The notes under the pieces were generated by a model. That model had not been told where the DNA came from. It did no database searches and saw only the letters and a program-made list of their open reading frames with translations. From Nemania diffusa (Eukaryota > Ascomycota > Sordariomycetes > Xylariales > Xylariaceae): DNA of 64,000 bases. This document shows positions 51,401-63,235 of this stretch, one piece after another. Within the stretch, counting starts at the first letter, position 1, and every line of letters begins with the position of its first letter. Position numbers and translations under genes: made by a program. The stretch spans positions 1,054,001-1,118,000 of the forward strand of contig JBBPUQ010000002.1 of NCBI GenBank assembly GCA_038501195.1, written 5' to 3'.

Positions 51401-53210
51401 ATTTTATTTATATTAAAATTATTAAAAATTTTATTATATTTATAAAAACTTTTATTAAAATATATATTATATTTATTATAAAAAATTGATTTAAATAAAT
51501 AAAAAATAAATTATATTAAAAAAATATTAAATTATAATATTTTAAAAATTTAATAATTATATTATTTTTTTTTAATTTATTAAATTTTAATATATAATTT
51601 AATTTATAATATTATATTTTTATTTTTTAAAAATAAATTTTAAAAAATAAATTTATATAAAATTTTTTTATAAATATTATTTTAATAAATATTAAATTAA
51701 TTAATTTTTTTTTATTTTTTTTTAAAAATATATTTTTTATAATTTAAGTTTTTATTTTTAAAATTAAAAATTAAAAAATATTAATATTTACTATTGCTTT
51801 TTTTTTAATAATTTTAAAAAAAAATTTTTTAAAAATAATTTATTATTTATAAAATAAAAAATATTATAATTATTTAATAATATATTATTAAATAAAAAAT
51901 ATAATTTTTAAATTTTAATTATATAAATATTTAAAATTAAATATAATTTTAAAAAAAATAAATTAATTATTATATATATTATATTATTATTATATTAAGT
52001 TTTTTTATTATTTAATTTTTTTTTTTTAAAAATAATTTTTTTTATTTTTTATTTATTTTTTTTAATTTTTTTTAAAAAATTATTTTATTAAATATATTTT
52101 TATTATTTTTTAATTTTTTTAATTTTTTTTAATATTTTTTTTATAAATTTTATAATTATATATTAAAAAAATCTATATATTTTAAAATATTAAAAATAAA
52201 TATATTTTATTTAATATTTATAAAAATATTAAAAACTTTTAATTTATTTTTTATATTTTTTTTTTAAATTATTTTTAAATTTTATTATTTAAAATATAAT
52301 AAATTTTTAATTTATTTTTATAAATAAACTTTTTAAAAATTTATTTTAATTAATTTAATATATATATTTATTTTTTATAAAAAAGTTTATTTTAAAATAA
52401 AATAAAAAATTATTTAATAATTTATTTAAAAATAATATATTTATTTATAGTTTTAAAAGTTTTTTTAGTTATAAATATTTTTATTATATTAAATATTTAA
52501 TATATTTTTATTTTTTTATAAATAATTATTTAATTTTTATATTAATAAATAAAATTTATATATTATAAAATTTAATTTAAAATTATTTAATATTTAATTA
52601 ATAAAATATTTATAATATTTAATTTTATAAAAATTAAATTATTTTTTAAATATTTAATTATTAATTTAATATTAAAATTATTTTTATTAAATATTTATAT
52701 TAATATTATTTTTAAATATTTAAAATTAATTATTTTTAAAATTTAATTATATAAATTAATATATTAAATAATATTAATTATATATTTTAATATTTTATTA
52801 ATATAAATTTTAATAAATTTATTAAATTTTATAATAATATTAAATATTATTAATTATATTTTTTTATAAAATTATTATTATTTTAAACTTTTTATTTTTT
52901 AAAATTTTTTTTATATTAATTAATTTATTTTTATAAAAAAATTTATTTAATATTTTTATAAATAAAAAACTTTAGTTTAATTTTAATTTTAAATATTAAT
53001 ATAATATTATTTAAATTAATATAATTTTAAATATTTTATATTATAATTTAAAATTTAAATTTATTATATTATTTTAATTAATTAAAATTAGTTTTTAAAA
53101 TTATTTTAATATTTTTATTAATTTTTTTAAAAAATATATTAAAAATAAATAAAAATCTTTAAAATAATATAAAAAAAAATATTGATTTAATAAATAAATT
53201 AAATTTATAA
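48424..53210. other. AT-only RIP-degraded DNA
   Basis: Nearly pure A/T with no readable protein signature on either strand. It is presumably old RIP-destroyed repeats; no internal duplicates were recognised by eye. Confidence 0.6.
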
Positions 53211-53605
53211 CTATTATATATTAAAATATAATTAAATTTAATAAATAAAATTAAATTAATATAATTAAAACAATTTTAAAAAATATATTAAAATAAAATT
53301 TATTAAATATTTTAGTTATTTTAGCTTTTTAATTTTCAAATTTTATATATATATATATATTTTTAATAAATATTAAAATCAGATTTAATATTTTATATTT
53401 AAATTTTAATTTTATAATTATTTTTGTTTATTTATAATAATAAATGTTTATAATAAATAATAATTTTAATAAATAATGTTGTAAGCAGTAAAGAAATTTC
53501 TGTAGAAGCTTTTTTTTAAGTTTTTTTATTAAGTAAGCTTATTTGAGTGGATTTTATAACCTGACCTTTTGGGCTCGCCCCACTAGACCTACTTATACCG
53601 TCACA
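53211..53605 (+). repeat. terminal direct repeat, right half unmutated
   Basis: This is the partner of 39351-39717, 13.86 kb to the left. Its left part is RIP-mutated, but from about 53460 on it keeps normal composition (GTAAGCAGTAAAG, CCTTTTGGGCTCGCCCC). The edge of the RIP tract therefore falls inside the repeat. Confidence 0.72.
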
Positions 53606-54061
53606 GCTTCTTTTTTTAGGTAGGGTTAGTAGCACTGTGTTTTTAGACCTGCTTACATTGCCTAGATTGTTTGGTGAATTAATCTATCAAGCAGGTTTTT
53701 TGCGCAATTTAGGTAAAACAAGCCAATAGGCTATTATTCGACTAACTCTACCTGTGGTTAGCGCTGTCAACAGACATTGCATGATCTTACAGCTGGAACA
53801 CAGAAATATCCTCACCACCCGGAAAGAAGAATAAGGCCTCAAACCACAGTTCACTAGTTGTAATTTCATCTCGATCGAGAGGGTTGATGACAAAGGAATG
53901 CAGGTAGCTTTTGGCATGCATCTCTTGGGAGAGGCACGAAGTGATCGTCTTTTCCAGAATATTCTTATACTTCAACTTAAAACAAGCACTTCGCGTGGTT
54001 AGTCCCCCACACTACCCCGGCGTACAGGGTCTTGAGCCAATATAAACTGGGTAGATAGTTC
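53606..54061. other. gap with possible minus-strand gene fragment
   Basis: Minus-strand frames at 53787-53975 and 53687-53917 overlap. The first contains LHSFVINPLDRDEITTSE and ends FFFPGGEDISVFQL, which looks like real protein sequence rather than noise. I cannot identify it and see no start or splice context. It may be a remnant of a gene cut by the repeat block, or unrelated to the large gene whose stop lies just to the right. Confidence 0.3.
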
Positions 54062-57000
54062 CTATACTAATGTGAAGCTTTGTTCTAACCTAGGTTGTTC
54101 GGGGGCCTGCCCATTCATGATCCCATGAATATAACACTCTCCAACGAACGTATATGTCGGCCCATGTTTTCGCACCACAAATGGCACAGTACCTCCGTAT
54201 AACAGGCAGATTTGATCCCCCGCCACAGTCGCTTCGGGCACAAGCCCCACGTATCGACCATTGGTGAAACAGAAACTAGCATTACCGAGCCGTCTTGAGA
54301 ACGCAACCGCCGTCTGCCAATATTGGGCAACAACAACCTGGGTTTGGCGCGACATATGTAGGTACTTGGAAGGATCTTCGTCGTAATCGACTGATAAAAT
54401 CGACTCACGTATATTAGGGGGCCATTCATTATCTCGTTGGGCCGCGAACGCTCGATAGCTGCGCTCTTTATCTATGTCGGACTCGAGATGCGGACGGGCT
54501 GCGTCACCAATTGGTAGCTTTAGAAGCAGATCGTCTGTGTGTTCACCCGTGGGGTAGTCATTGACGTGAGAGAGTAGACGCTTGAAGTTTACCATCGTCT
54601 CGAAAAAGAAGAGGGAGGAACCTGAGCCCCATTTAATGGGATGAGCACTGACGATGACATCAATAGCGTACCCTTTGACAACTAAGCACTGAGGAATTCG
54701 CTCTCCGCTGGTGCTAACGACAGGCGCGGATGGCACTCCGGCTCTAAAGGGGCCATTGTGAGCATCCCAGGTCGAGATTGTTTTTGGAAACTGCCCTTCC
54801 GTCCAGCGGGGGATCCACGAGCAAAATTCGTAAGACTTGGAACCCCCTGCTCTGTAGAGAAGCTCCATTACCTGTCCACGCCGAATAAACCCTTTAGAGT
54901 ATCGGCGTACAACCTCCTGGAGACTTGATTCATAGTCCGGCATAAATTCTTCATCGATGCCATCATATGCGAGACTAAGGAAAGCAAATAGCTTATCTAC
55001 CTCGATTGATGCTTCGGCATGTTCAAAGATCTCGAACCATTCCAGCAGACCGAACCGCTTACCCTCTTTCTTCTGCTTATTCCGAGCAAGGCCAAGGGCG
55101 TAAGCGGGACCGGCGTCTGGGAGTAGGCGGATGTCTTCTGAGCTCTGGCGGCTAACTCGGTTAGACTGCCCCTCGCATATGCTCAGAGCCTCAAAGAATT
55201 GGTCCCAGTCCAACTCTGACTGACCGCATAGGAGGACAACTTTACGTGGCAGCACAAGCTCCTGGGTAATCCAAACGCGTGCAAACCACGGTCTTCTAAG
55301 TAAGGAGTTTATGTGTTTCCACGTTACGTCGCCAGGATCCGGAACTCTGCACATGAGGCCCTCAGATATTTCTGTGGTACTGCTAGTAGTGCCTACCTCA
55401 AGAGAGAAATTGCGCGACTTGGGTCGAATCTGTGAAAGGACCCTTATAGCATCCTCGCTGCCATTGTACGCATGACCAAGCCAGGCGGTAACATGCTCAG
55501 CAGCTTGGAATATCTTACCAAGCATGCTTATTTGTAGCGCCTTTTCCCGTGAATCCCTTTGATTGATACAGATGCTATCGGCCCATATGGATATAACTGA
55601 ATCTTTCCTGATTGCTCTCAAAGCAGAGTATAATGAGAAATTCAGGGGGACTATGCCTTGTGGAGTGGACAAGCAGTACGGGCTTGTATCGCTTAGATAT
55701 TCTCCCCACACATATGAAATAGCACAGAATGTACCCACATCAGCAATAGGAGTATGCCGAATCACGCCTTTGAGCGGTTCATCATGCTCGCCCGGCGATA
55801 GGTCTAGTATTCGGATTTCTCTTGGCTTAAGATGCTGATATTTGAAGCTTCCGTCATGCGCCATAGGTACAGCTGATTGGACGTGCACTGCGGGAGCAGT
55901 ATCGTCTAGCCGTCCTTCCTGGTCGTGGTAGGCCTCCAGGGTAAGCAGGCCGCTGACATGTAAATCCCAAGGATTAGGGTAAAGGGCCACTTTTGGCCCG
56001 GAGAATATGTCGTAGGCATAAGCTAGGACAAAAGCTTCTTTCCGTTTACTCGCGGTTCCTGTGACATTTGAAAGAAGACGTGCCTGTAGTATACTGCTTA
56101 GCATTGGGCTAATCACGTTGAACTTGCCTCAATTTAAGAAAGCTTGAGATGCTTAGGAGTGTAAGAATGCGTAAGCTTACTTTTTCGACCTGATCCGAGC
56201 TAATATTAAACGTCGAGCCTACCGGCCCGATAGAATGAACGACCTGTATATGGAGGATGGGCTCGTGAGCTAGCGCTGCCTCACTGGCATAGCCCCTGGC
56301 AGCCAAAAATTTACTCAACCGCCCATTCGTATCTGAAACCGTAAATGTCGAAGCACCTAAGTCTTCAGGATCATGAGGCTTGTGGCCAGCTCTACTTCGT
56401 AGGTGGCTTGTCCAATGCTGCTGCTGGTCGAAATCCGATCCCATGACGTCGGCGAGGGCTTCTGCAACCTGAGCTGGGTTAACAAAATAGCACTTCATTC
56501 CTTAGATGAAAATATTTATGATCAGAGGCTCTAGGACTTACATATAACTCGGCCCTGAACCTGATATCTTCTATCTGCCTAAATCGACTTGCAGCTAGTA
56601 TTGGCATCGACAATGATACAAGACCGATGCTGTCGTTATCGTATCTCCTTGACCTACCTAGCCTCCGAGAGCGGGCTGCTAAACGGGCAGAGCTCTCAGT
56701 AATATCTGCTACATTCTTTCTAGAGTTCTCAGTCGACTCCAAAGAGGAATTCTTTTTTGCAGTTGTCTTTGGGCGTTTCATGTCAGATGTTTCCAATTTA
56801 CTCACACGCTTTTCTTTAGGGGGCTTCGTGATGTTCTCTTCAGACACAGCTTTATTGCCATACACTTTCGAGCGCCAACCATCTTCGAGTTTTTGCCGAC
56901 CTGACTTCGGTTGGGTTGAAAGAACTGGTAAGGCTGACGTAGACTCAAACTCTGGTTTAGTATCAAGTGAATCGAGAGAATCTTCTGCTATCACAGGTGC

Positions 57001-60000
57001 TAAGGAGGGCTTCAAAGCGGCCAAATTTATATCGATAGCCGAACGATTATCTGCAGATGCCCCAGGTGCCATGGCTGTAGGCGCTTCGGGTACTGTCTGA
57101 GAAATTTGCTGCATAACGCTAGCTTGATCTGAGCCTATAGGACAAAGGTTAATTAAGATTCTATAGATAGGTTTTTAGGGAATGACTTACCGTGCGAGAT
57201 GTTAGGATTCGACCAGTTGGGTTCGATTCCAAGATATGGTACATTACTTCGGTCTAGGTCGGTCTCAATCCGCCCAATATTGCTCTGCACGAGGATATGA
57301 CCGAGGAGTCGGATATGTTCGTTTATCTCGATTCCACAAAATGCTGTAAGCTCGTCTATAAGCTCAAAGGGAGGGCATCCAACTGTCATATCCTCCTTAG
57401 TCATATAGATTTTGAGCACTTCACCGCCAGGGGCGAGCATAACTCTACCCTTCTCAGGATTCCCCAAACAGGCTTTCCCACTGACATTAGTGACCTTCCA
57501 AGATATATGAATACCTTCCGCCTCGAGAACCTGGACGGAATGAAGTTGGCGGGCGAGGTTGACTCTGTCAGGTTTAGAGATTGGAATAAGACTGATTGTT
57601 ATTAGTACAAGGAATTCTTGATATAAAGTATTAGAACTTACCGAGAGATACAACGCCATTTACCTCGAAGAGATTGAGTGTAATTGTAATCCACCCTCTC
57701 AAATCCCGTGATTGACGACTCCCTTTTTGCTAGAGTTCGTAACTTTCGATGTTCCCAACCTAGGTAAGTGATCAGGTCTTTTATATCGCCCAATATTGAC
57801 GGTTCAAATGCCAAAATTGGTACTTTCCCTTCGAAGGAATCGAGCAAATACGGAGTGTCGGCAATATACCACACCATCTCCGAGCTGCTTAGGCAGTCGA
57901 ACTGGGCTCCTCGCTTCCCTTTCCAGATAGGAACGACCTTAAACTTAAGCAGATCGTAGAATTTAGCGTCCTGTCGAGTATATTCGTAGGTTCCGTATGA
58001 CATGTGACTCAACTGTTTAAAGAGAGATCGAATATATGCTAGACTGTCCACAGAACTAATCAAGATAGCTTCAGCAACTAGAGTGTTAAGATTGGCAATA
58101 GCAAGTTTAAGTTTAGAGCAAAATAGATCTTCCAGTCTTGGATAGAAATCCTTCAGGCGTAGAAACTTTTTGAGGCATGTTGGCCCGTCCCACACACAGG
58201 CATCCAGAGAAATCCACCTGGAGCCTTGAAGTGGCATGGCACACTCTTCTGGGATATAGACTAGTTTATCATTTTTAAATTTTCGCCTGCTTCATTATTA
58301 GCGATACAACATGAAGCATATATGATATAGTAGTAGATACGCACTGAAGGAAATCTTTATCATCATCACTGGCACAAGCTTGTATTTGTTCATATATCCG
58401 TGATATCCGGCTTGGTATCGGTCTTTCCCGAAGACTCTCGAGCCGGGCAATTAGTTCCTTGGCCGTAACCTTGACAATTACGCCAAAGTGTTTTAGAAAA
58501 TCCCAGGCCGGATCTTCGGGCTCCGGAATTTCCAGCACAGGGAACAAAGAAGCCGACTCCTCTAAATGGGCCCGTTTTGCGGGATCCGCAGTCTGCCATA
58601 ACTCTGTAGCTCCGGATAACTCTCGGCCTGATGGACTTACCCGGCCTTTTTTCTTGCTGCTAGATACGTTAAGGTCCAGTAACACACTCCTGCGGGGTAG
58701 GCATGTTTGGCGCAGCTTCGCAAAACCATCTAGACATGTGACGGTCATATCCGAGAAAAGCCTCGTGAGTTCTTTGCGAAGGGGCACCTCTTCTTCGTTT
58801 ATCGTGTACAAATCTGAGGGTCTAGTACTACTATTATTGATAATCGATGTTGCCGCGTTGAGCTGCACTTTTATATCAGCGTCCTGGGATGTTTCAGGGA
58901 CAATCCACCGGCAATAATATGTCCAATTTGCTCTCAGCATTTGCAATAGATCTCCAGCGTCAAGTTGATTGGGGAGTAACTTAATACCAGGGTCCACAAC
59001 GTAGGTTACGAAACCCTGAGGTTTTTGAACCAGTCGTGGAACTTCAGATACCCCTAGGAACTTCTGGAGCCATTTCTTGTCCTCGAGCTCCGTAAAACTC
59101 GAGGAGTAGCCGGGATGCAAAAATTTAAAGTGATTCAAGATAGATATATCACCTTGGCAACGACTCAGGATCTGTTTTGCAGAATACGGGTCGTCTGAAC
59201 CGAGGTAAAGATTGCAGCCATGGTGACGAGATCCGTCCTCTGCAACCACCCAAATTGTGTCTTCTAGAGATTCTGAATTCCAGCCTGCTTTATGAAGGAA
59301 TTCGACCTGCTTTATGAGATTCGGTATCTGGGCAACTTTAGGATTGAAACCTTCCGATTTGTGCGTCTCCAGGATAATCCTACACACGGCAGCTTTGTCA
59401 GGCACCTGGGCCCCCAGTTTTTGGAGTAAAATTCTGCACGAATGATCGCCGACTACGTCAATGTGTACGACTGACGCATGGATATCTTCAGGAATCGCCA
59501 TATTGTCTGATGTGACTGTGAATAGGAGCCCAGACCCCGGAGATGTCAGAGTGCCGTCCCGTAACCGAACGAAAGGCAGAGCCATAATTCTTTCCTCGTG
59601 GTCCATTACTAGAGGGTCGAGGGCCCGCGCTAAGCACGAGTGCCACCCCACTGGCATGGATTGAAATTTATTTGGCCACCTTACGATGAAACTGGACAGG
59701 GTGTCTAAAAAATCTTGAGCTGACAAGATTCTGACTCCGAGACTTTTGAGAGCGCCCCATGTTTCAGACGGGTAGCGGGGGGATATGTATGTGAATTCGG
59801 AGCTGTCCGCGGGTATGAGAGGTTGGTTATCTAGCCCACAAAATTCTTTCGGAACAAGGCATAATGCTGACGGCACGAGGAACGTGCCGTGAGTAGATTC
59901 TAAGATCGGATCTTGCGATAACAATTTCAGAATTTCCAACCAAACACCCCGAAAGAAATTTTCAATCTTTGGCCTCAGTGGAATGTAACATGGCCAAACA

Positions 60001-61720
60001 TATCGTAAACTTGAGTCTTGGAGTCGAGAAACACTATGACGAAATGCAAATGGAATGTGGTTTCGTAAGCTTTTATTCCATTCAGATTCAGGGTCAATTT
60101 CTTCGCGGCTCGATACGAGGATAAAATCAGCGTGCAGAACGAACTAAAAGCGGGTTAGTGAGTAGTCTGGATATAGAAGCAAGTCGGATTATATCTACGG
60201 CGGTAGACGTACCTTAAAACCATAGTCGCGAATTGGTAAGAATGAATATACATGATTCGGCTTGTTTAATGTGACTGATGAAGCTCCAGCTCGGAACCCG
60301 AAGGGGAATGCTAAGACGATTTCTGACTCATTTCCATCTCCCCTTCTCTGTTCTGCGGGCAGATCAGAGACAATGTGCCGGTAAATGAGGTATGGTGATA
60401 GTGTATCTGGCTCGACTGTGCAAATTTCGCCACCGGACAAGGGGAGATAATTGGTTTTCTGCTGTAGCACGGTTGCGGTAGCACTTCCATCGGCTTCAAC
60501 TATCTTGATCACAACTCGTTTAAGGTTCTGTAAGAACATCAATATTCTACCATCCAGTTTCTTCAACTCTTCAACAAGCTCGTCAACGTCAATATGAGGC
60601 TGAAGATGGAGGAAGATGGAGGTATGCCCGGTTAGGATGTTTCCAGGGAAAGACGCGCAAATTGGCGCAAGCATGCCAAGGGGCTCCTCGGTGGTGAATT
60701 TGAATGAATAATATCCAGAGTTAATAAAGACTTCTTTAGAAACTCCGAAGACTGATTTGAAGCCAATACCTTTCTCCCCGATACGTCTTTTCCGCTGTCC
60801 CAATTCCTTCTTGAAGCTGTTGCCGACGCTGCATATCGCTTCAATATCTCGCCGCCGGAAGCCGACTTCATTAGTATCAAAACGGATAGTGCGATCTTGG
60901 TAAGTTATTCTCATCATAGGTTCTGAATCTAGATATTCACTGTCGTCGGAGTTCTGGAGAAGTTCGAGTAGGAAATGCATAGAATTCTGGTACAGATCAC
61001 CGGATATCCTAAACAGCGTTGGTAAGTTTAAGGTTAGGTTTTATTTGAGGGAACCTTACAGTCTAAGTGCAGCCTGCATATCTCCTGCTTCATCCTTGCC
61101 GTAGACATTTAGCTTCGTTTCTCTGATATGTTCGATGTGGTGTTGTGCCTCTCTCGTGGATTGTGGGAACTCGGACGTAGCCTCCGGGGTTAATGAACCC
61201 CTTGTTTGGAAAGTCCTAGAGTCTATTTTATAACGGCGAGCTACATTTAGATCCGTTGTTATAAATTTGAAGTAGTGTTACAAAGCTTGGTAGATTTCTA
61301 TTTCTTACGCGGCGGCTCCTCACTCGACGTGCGAGATGGCGAATAGCTTGGGATTTGTTTCACTAAGGGATGACCGGGCTGGCCCTGTTCCTCTTCATAT
61401 TCTGGCACCGCGGAATGGACTCCGTTTCCGAAGTGGTCATTTTCTTCTGGGGGAACATCATGATGTTGCTCGGCGTCGTACTGTGGGGCCTGTTGGTTTG
61501 CGAGTCTACGTCGCGATCGCCGTAGCATGGAATGAGGACTAGACGATTGGGGTAGCGGTTCTCTGTGTCCAGTCCACACCCCACTGTCATCGCCTCGAAG
61601 AGAGTGGCTATAGGAGAGTAGATTCATCTGCGGTGGTGAAGGCTCCTGTTTGTTCACTGAATCATCTCTGATCTCTGAGTCTTTCGGGTTCGTTTGACCA
61701 GTATCAGAGCTAGTAAACAT
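54062..61720 (-). CDS. fused GHKL ATPase - NO VEIN-like - HET domain protein
   Basis: Nine exons (61309-61720, 61060-61240, 60213-61008, 58345-60143, 57642-58286, 57191-57591, 56542-57134, 56181-56492, 54062-56122) join in phase to 2,400 codons including stop. After a disordered ~190-residue N-terminus comes a sacsin/NO VEIN-type ATPase: N-box ELLQNSDD (213-220), FDTNEVGF (241-248) and GEKGIGFKSVF (about 275-285), all intact. Residues ~450-1400 resemble the body of fungal NO VEIN-like proteins. A basic, Ser-rich linker (about 1430-1560) has nuclear-localisation-like clusters. Residues ~1600-1780 resemble the NO VEIN C-terminal domain (DUF3883), ending FNISSDQVEK and ALYPNPWDLHVSG. Its nuclease-like EVK is read as QVV. 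A HET domain follows (SYVWGE 1849-1854, ADSICINQRD, WFARVWITQEL). HET domains drive heterokaryon-incompatibility cell death. A 5'-UTR intron upstream of 61720 is possible. The separate-gene alternative is weaker, because the exon 8/9 junction is inside the NO VEIN-like domain. Confidence 0.82.
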
Positions 61721-63235
61721 CGCGTCCCGTTCGAAGCCAGTCGTTGGCTTAAGGACATTAAATGACTCCTTGATCGAAAATACTCTTGGGAAGGATCTAG
61801 ATTAGAGTAGTGTTTAATTCCTAGAGCGGCTAGAGAAAACATACAGATAATGGATTAGGAGTTTATAACTATTGTTATATCTTCATCGCGTTTAAGCGTC
61901 TTTACTTCAAACCTCACAAGTTTAGTAGTTAGTTCACGCGCTGCTTAGGTTTGAAGGCAGCGATGGTATTCCATAGGGAGACTAGTTTAAAAATACCAAG
62001 ATGACTATGATAAGTGTCCTTCGAGAGGGTCGTGGTGATGAGTAAAGGCGCTTAGGAGCGGGGTAAAACCCCTATCTAGGTAGGGAGTTTAGTCGAGTCA
62101 ATTGCCTCACCCGACGCCCTACCACTCATGTAGCGAGTTCTGTACTCTAGCAACTACGGAGAGCGAAGCTTCTTAAACAAGTATTCCATTCATACGGAAA
62201 CCTACGAATGAAACCCCCCCCCCCCCCCCCCCAAAAAACAACGGTAGCTGAAATGTGGCAAGGATTAGACCATGTGACAAGGGCTTACTAATAGAGGGGC
62301 TTGGGGCGAGTTCAATTCAGTTAAGATCAGGAAGATCTCCGCCTTTTCATGCTTAAGCGGTCCTCTTACACATCAGAAGGCCTCAGCTGGTCCCGGGGTA
62401 TTAGCTACGTGTGGTCGTAGCTTTCTCCGCTGTTGGCAGTCCTATGAGCTACTTTCTATACCTACTTAAAGACTGCAAGTATTACATCTTCTAGAGATCA
62501 AGAGAAATCTTACCTAATTGAATCGGAACACGACATTAAATCTACCGTTAAAGAGAGAGTAAGTAATAAATTTATGACTCTTCCTAAAGTTTAAAGTTTA
62601 TTTTGACCCTAAAAAACTCTTCGGACCCATCAGAAGCTGGTTTTGATAAGCAATTTTGTAAACTTGCCAACGGTTTCTGGCAAGCGGAAGGGTATATTGG
62701 TGGAACTTTTAGATCTGGGTTAAATTTTTATCCTCTTTGCACAGTAACTCAAATGATTTAGCCCCTCTCCGCCTCCTGGCGGCGAGGGCGAGTGGCTAAG
62801 GCAGAAACTTCCGGCCGCAATAGTATTTCTTAGATCAAGCATTCAAATTAAATGTTTTTTTATTATCAACGTAAGCTGATTAAGAAAAGAAACGGCCTTG
62901 ACGAAACAGAGACGGGGCTTCGAGGAGCATCTCAGCTAAGCTTTAGACCTTAACATGGCAGAGGTTCCCCTCAACCTTGACCTATATTAGGTGGAATGGA
63001 TATGTCCACTTCTTGTGATGCTGCTGCATGATATCCAGTTTTATCATATTCCTGAGGGCTGAGGAGAAAACCCTTGATGCGTGGAAAGTAAATTTGTCCC
63101 TGCTAACTATATAATGGTATGCAGCTCAAGGAGATACTGAAATTAGTTGCACGAGGACAACTACGTTTACTCCTAGTCTAGAATTACGCTCATTTTTTCA
63201 ACGCTTTCCCCGAGACGTTTTATTGACCATCGGTG
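61721..63235. other. intergenic region
   Basis: The promoter of the large ATPase-HET gene lies at its left. A GTATGT...CTAATCTAG pair near 61790-61845 could be a 5'-UTR intron of that gene. A 19-C run is at 62214-62232. No other gene is recognised. Confidence 0.5.
62214..62232. repeat. homopolymer run of 19 C
   Basis: Nineteen consecutive C bases are followed by AAAAAA. Long C runs are rare in this window and prone to length error in sequencing. Confidence 0.85.

Noticed and set aside
39241..53560. AT-rich block as a centromere
   Set aside because: It is only 14 kb, bounded by repeats and explained by RIP-mutated retrotransposons with target duplications. Nothing specific to a centromere is visible.
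54062..56122. HET-domain exon as a separate single-exon gene starting near 56116
   Set aside because: The first ~60 residues of this exon continue the NO VEIN-like domain of the upstream exons. The intron 56123-56180 joins both in phase, and there is no good ATG context before the HET motifs. I kept it as the main alternative to test.
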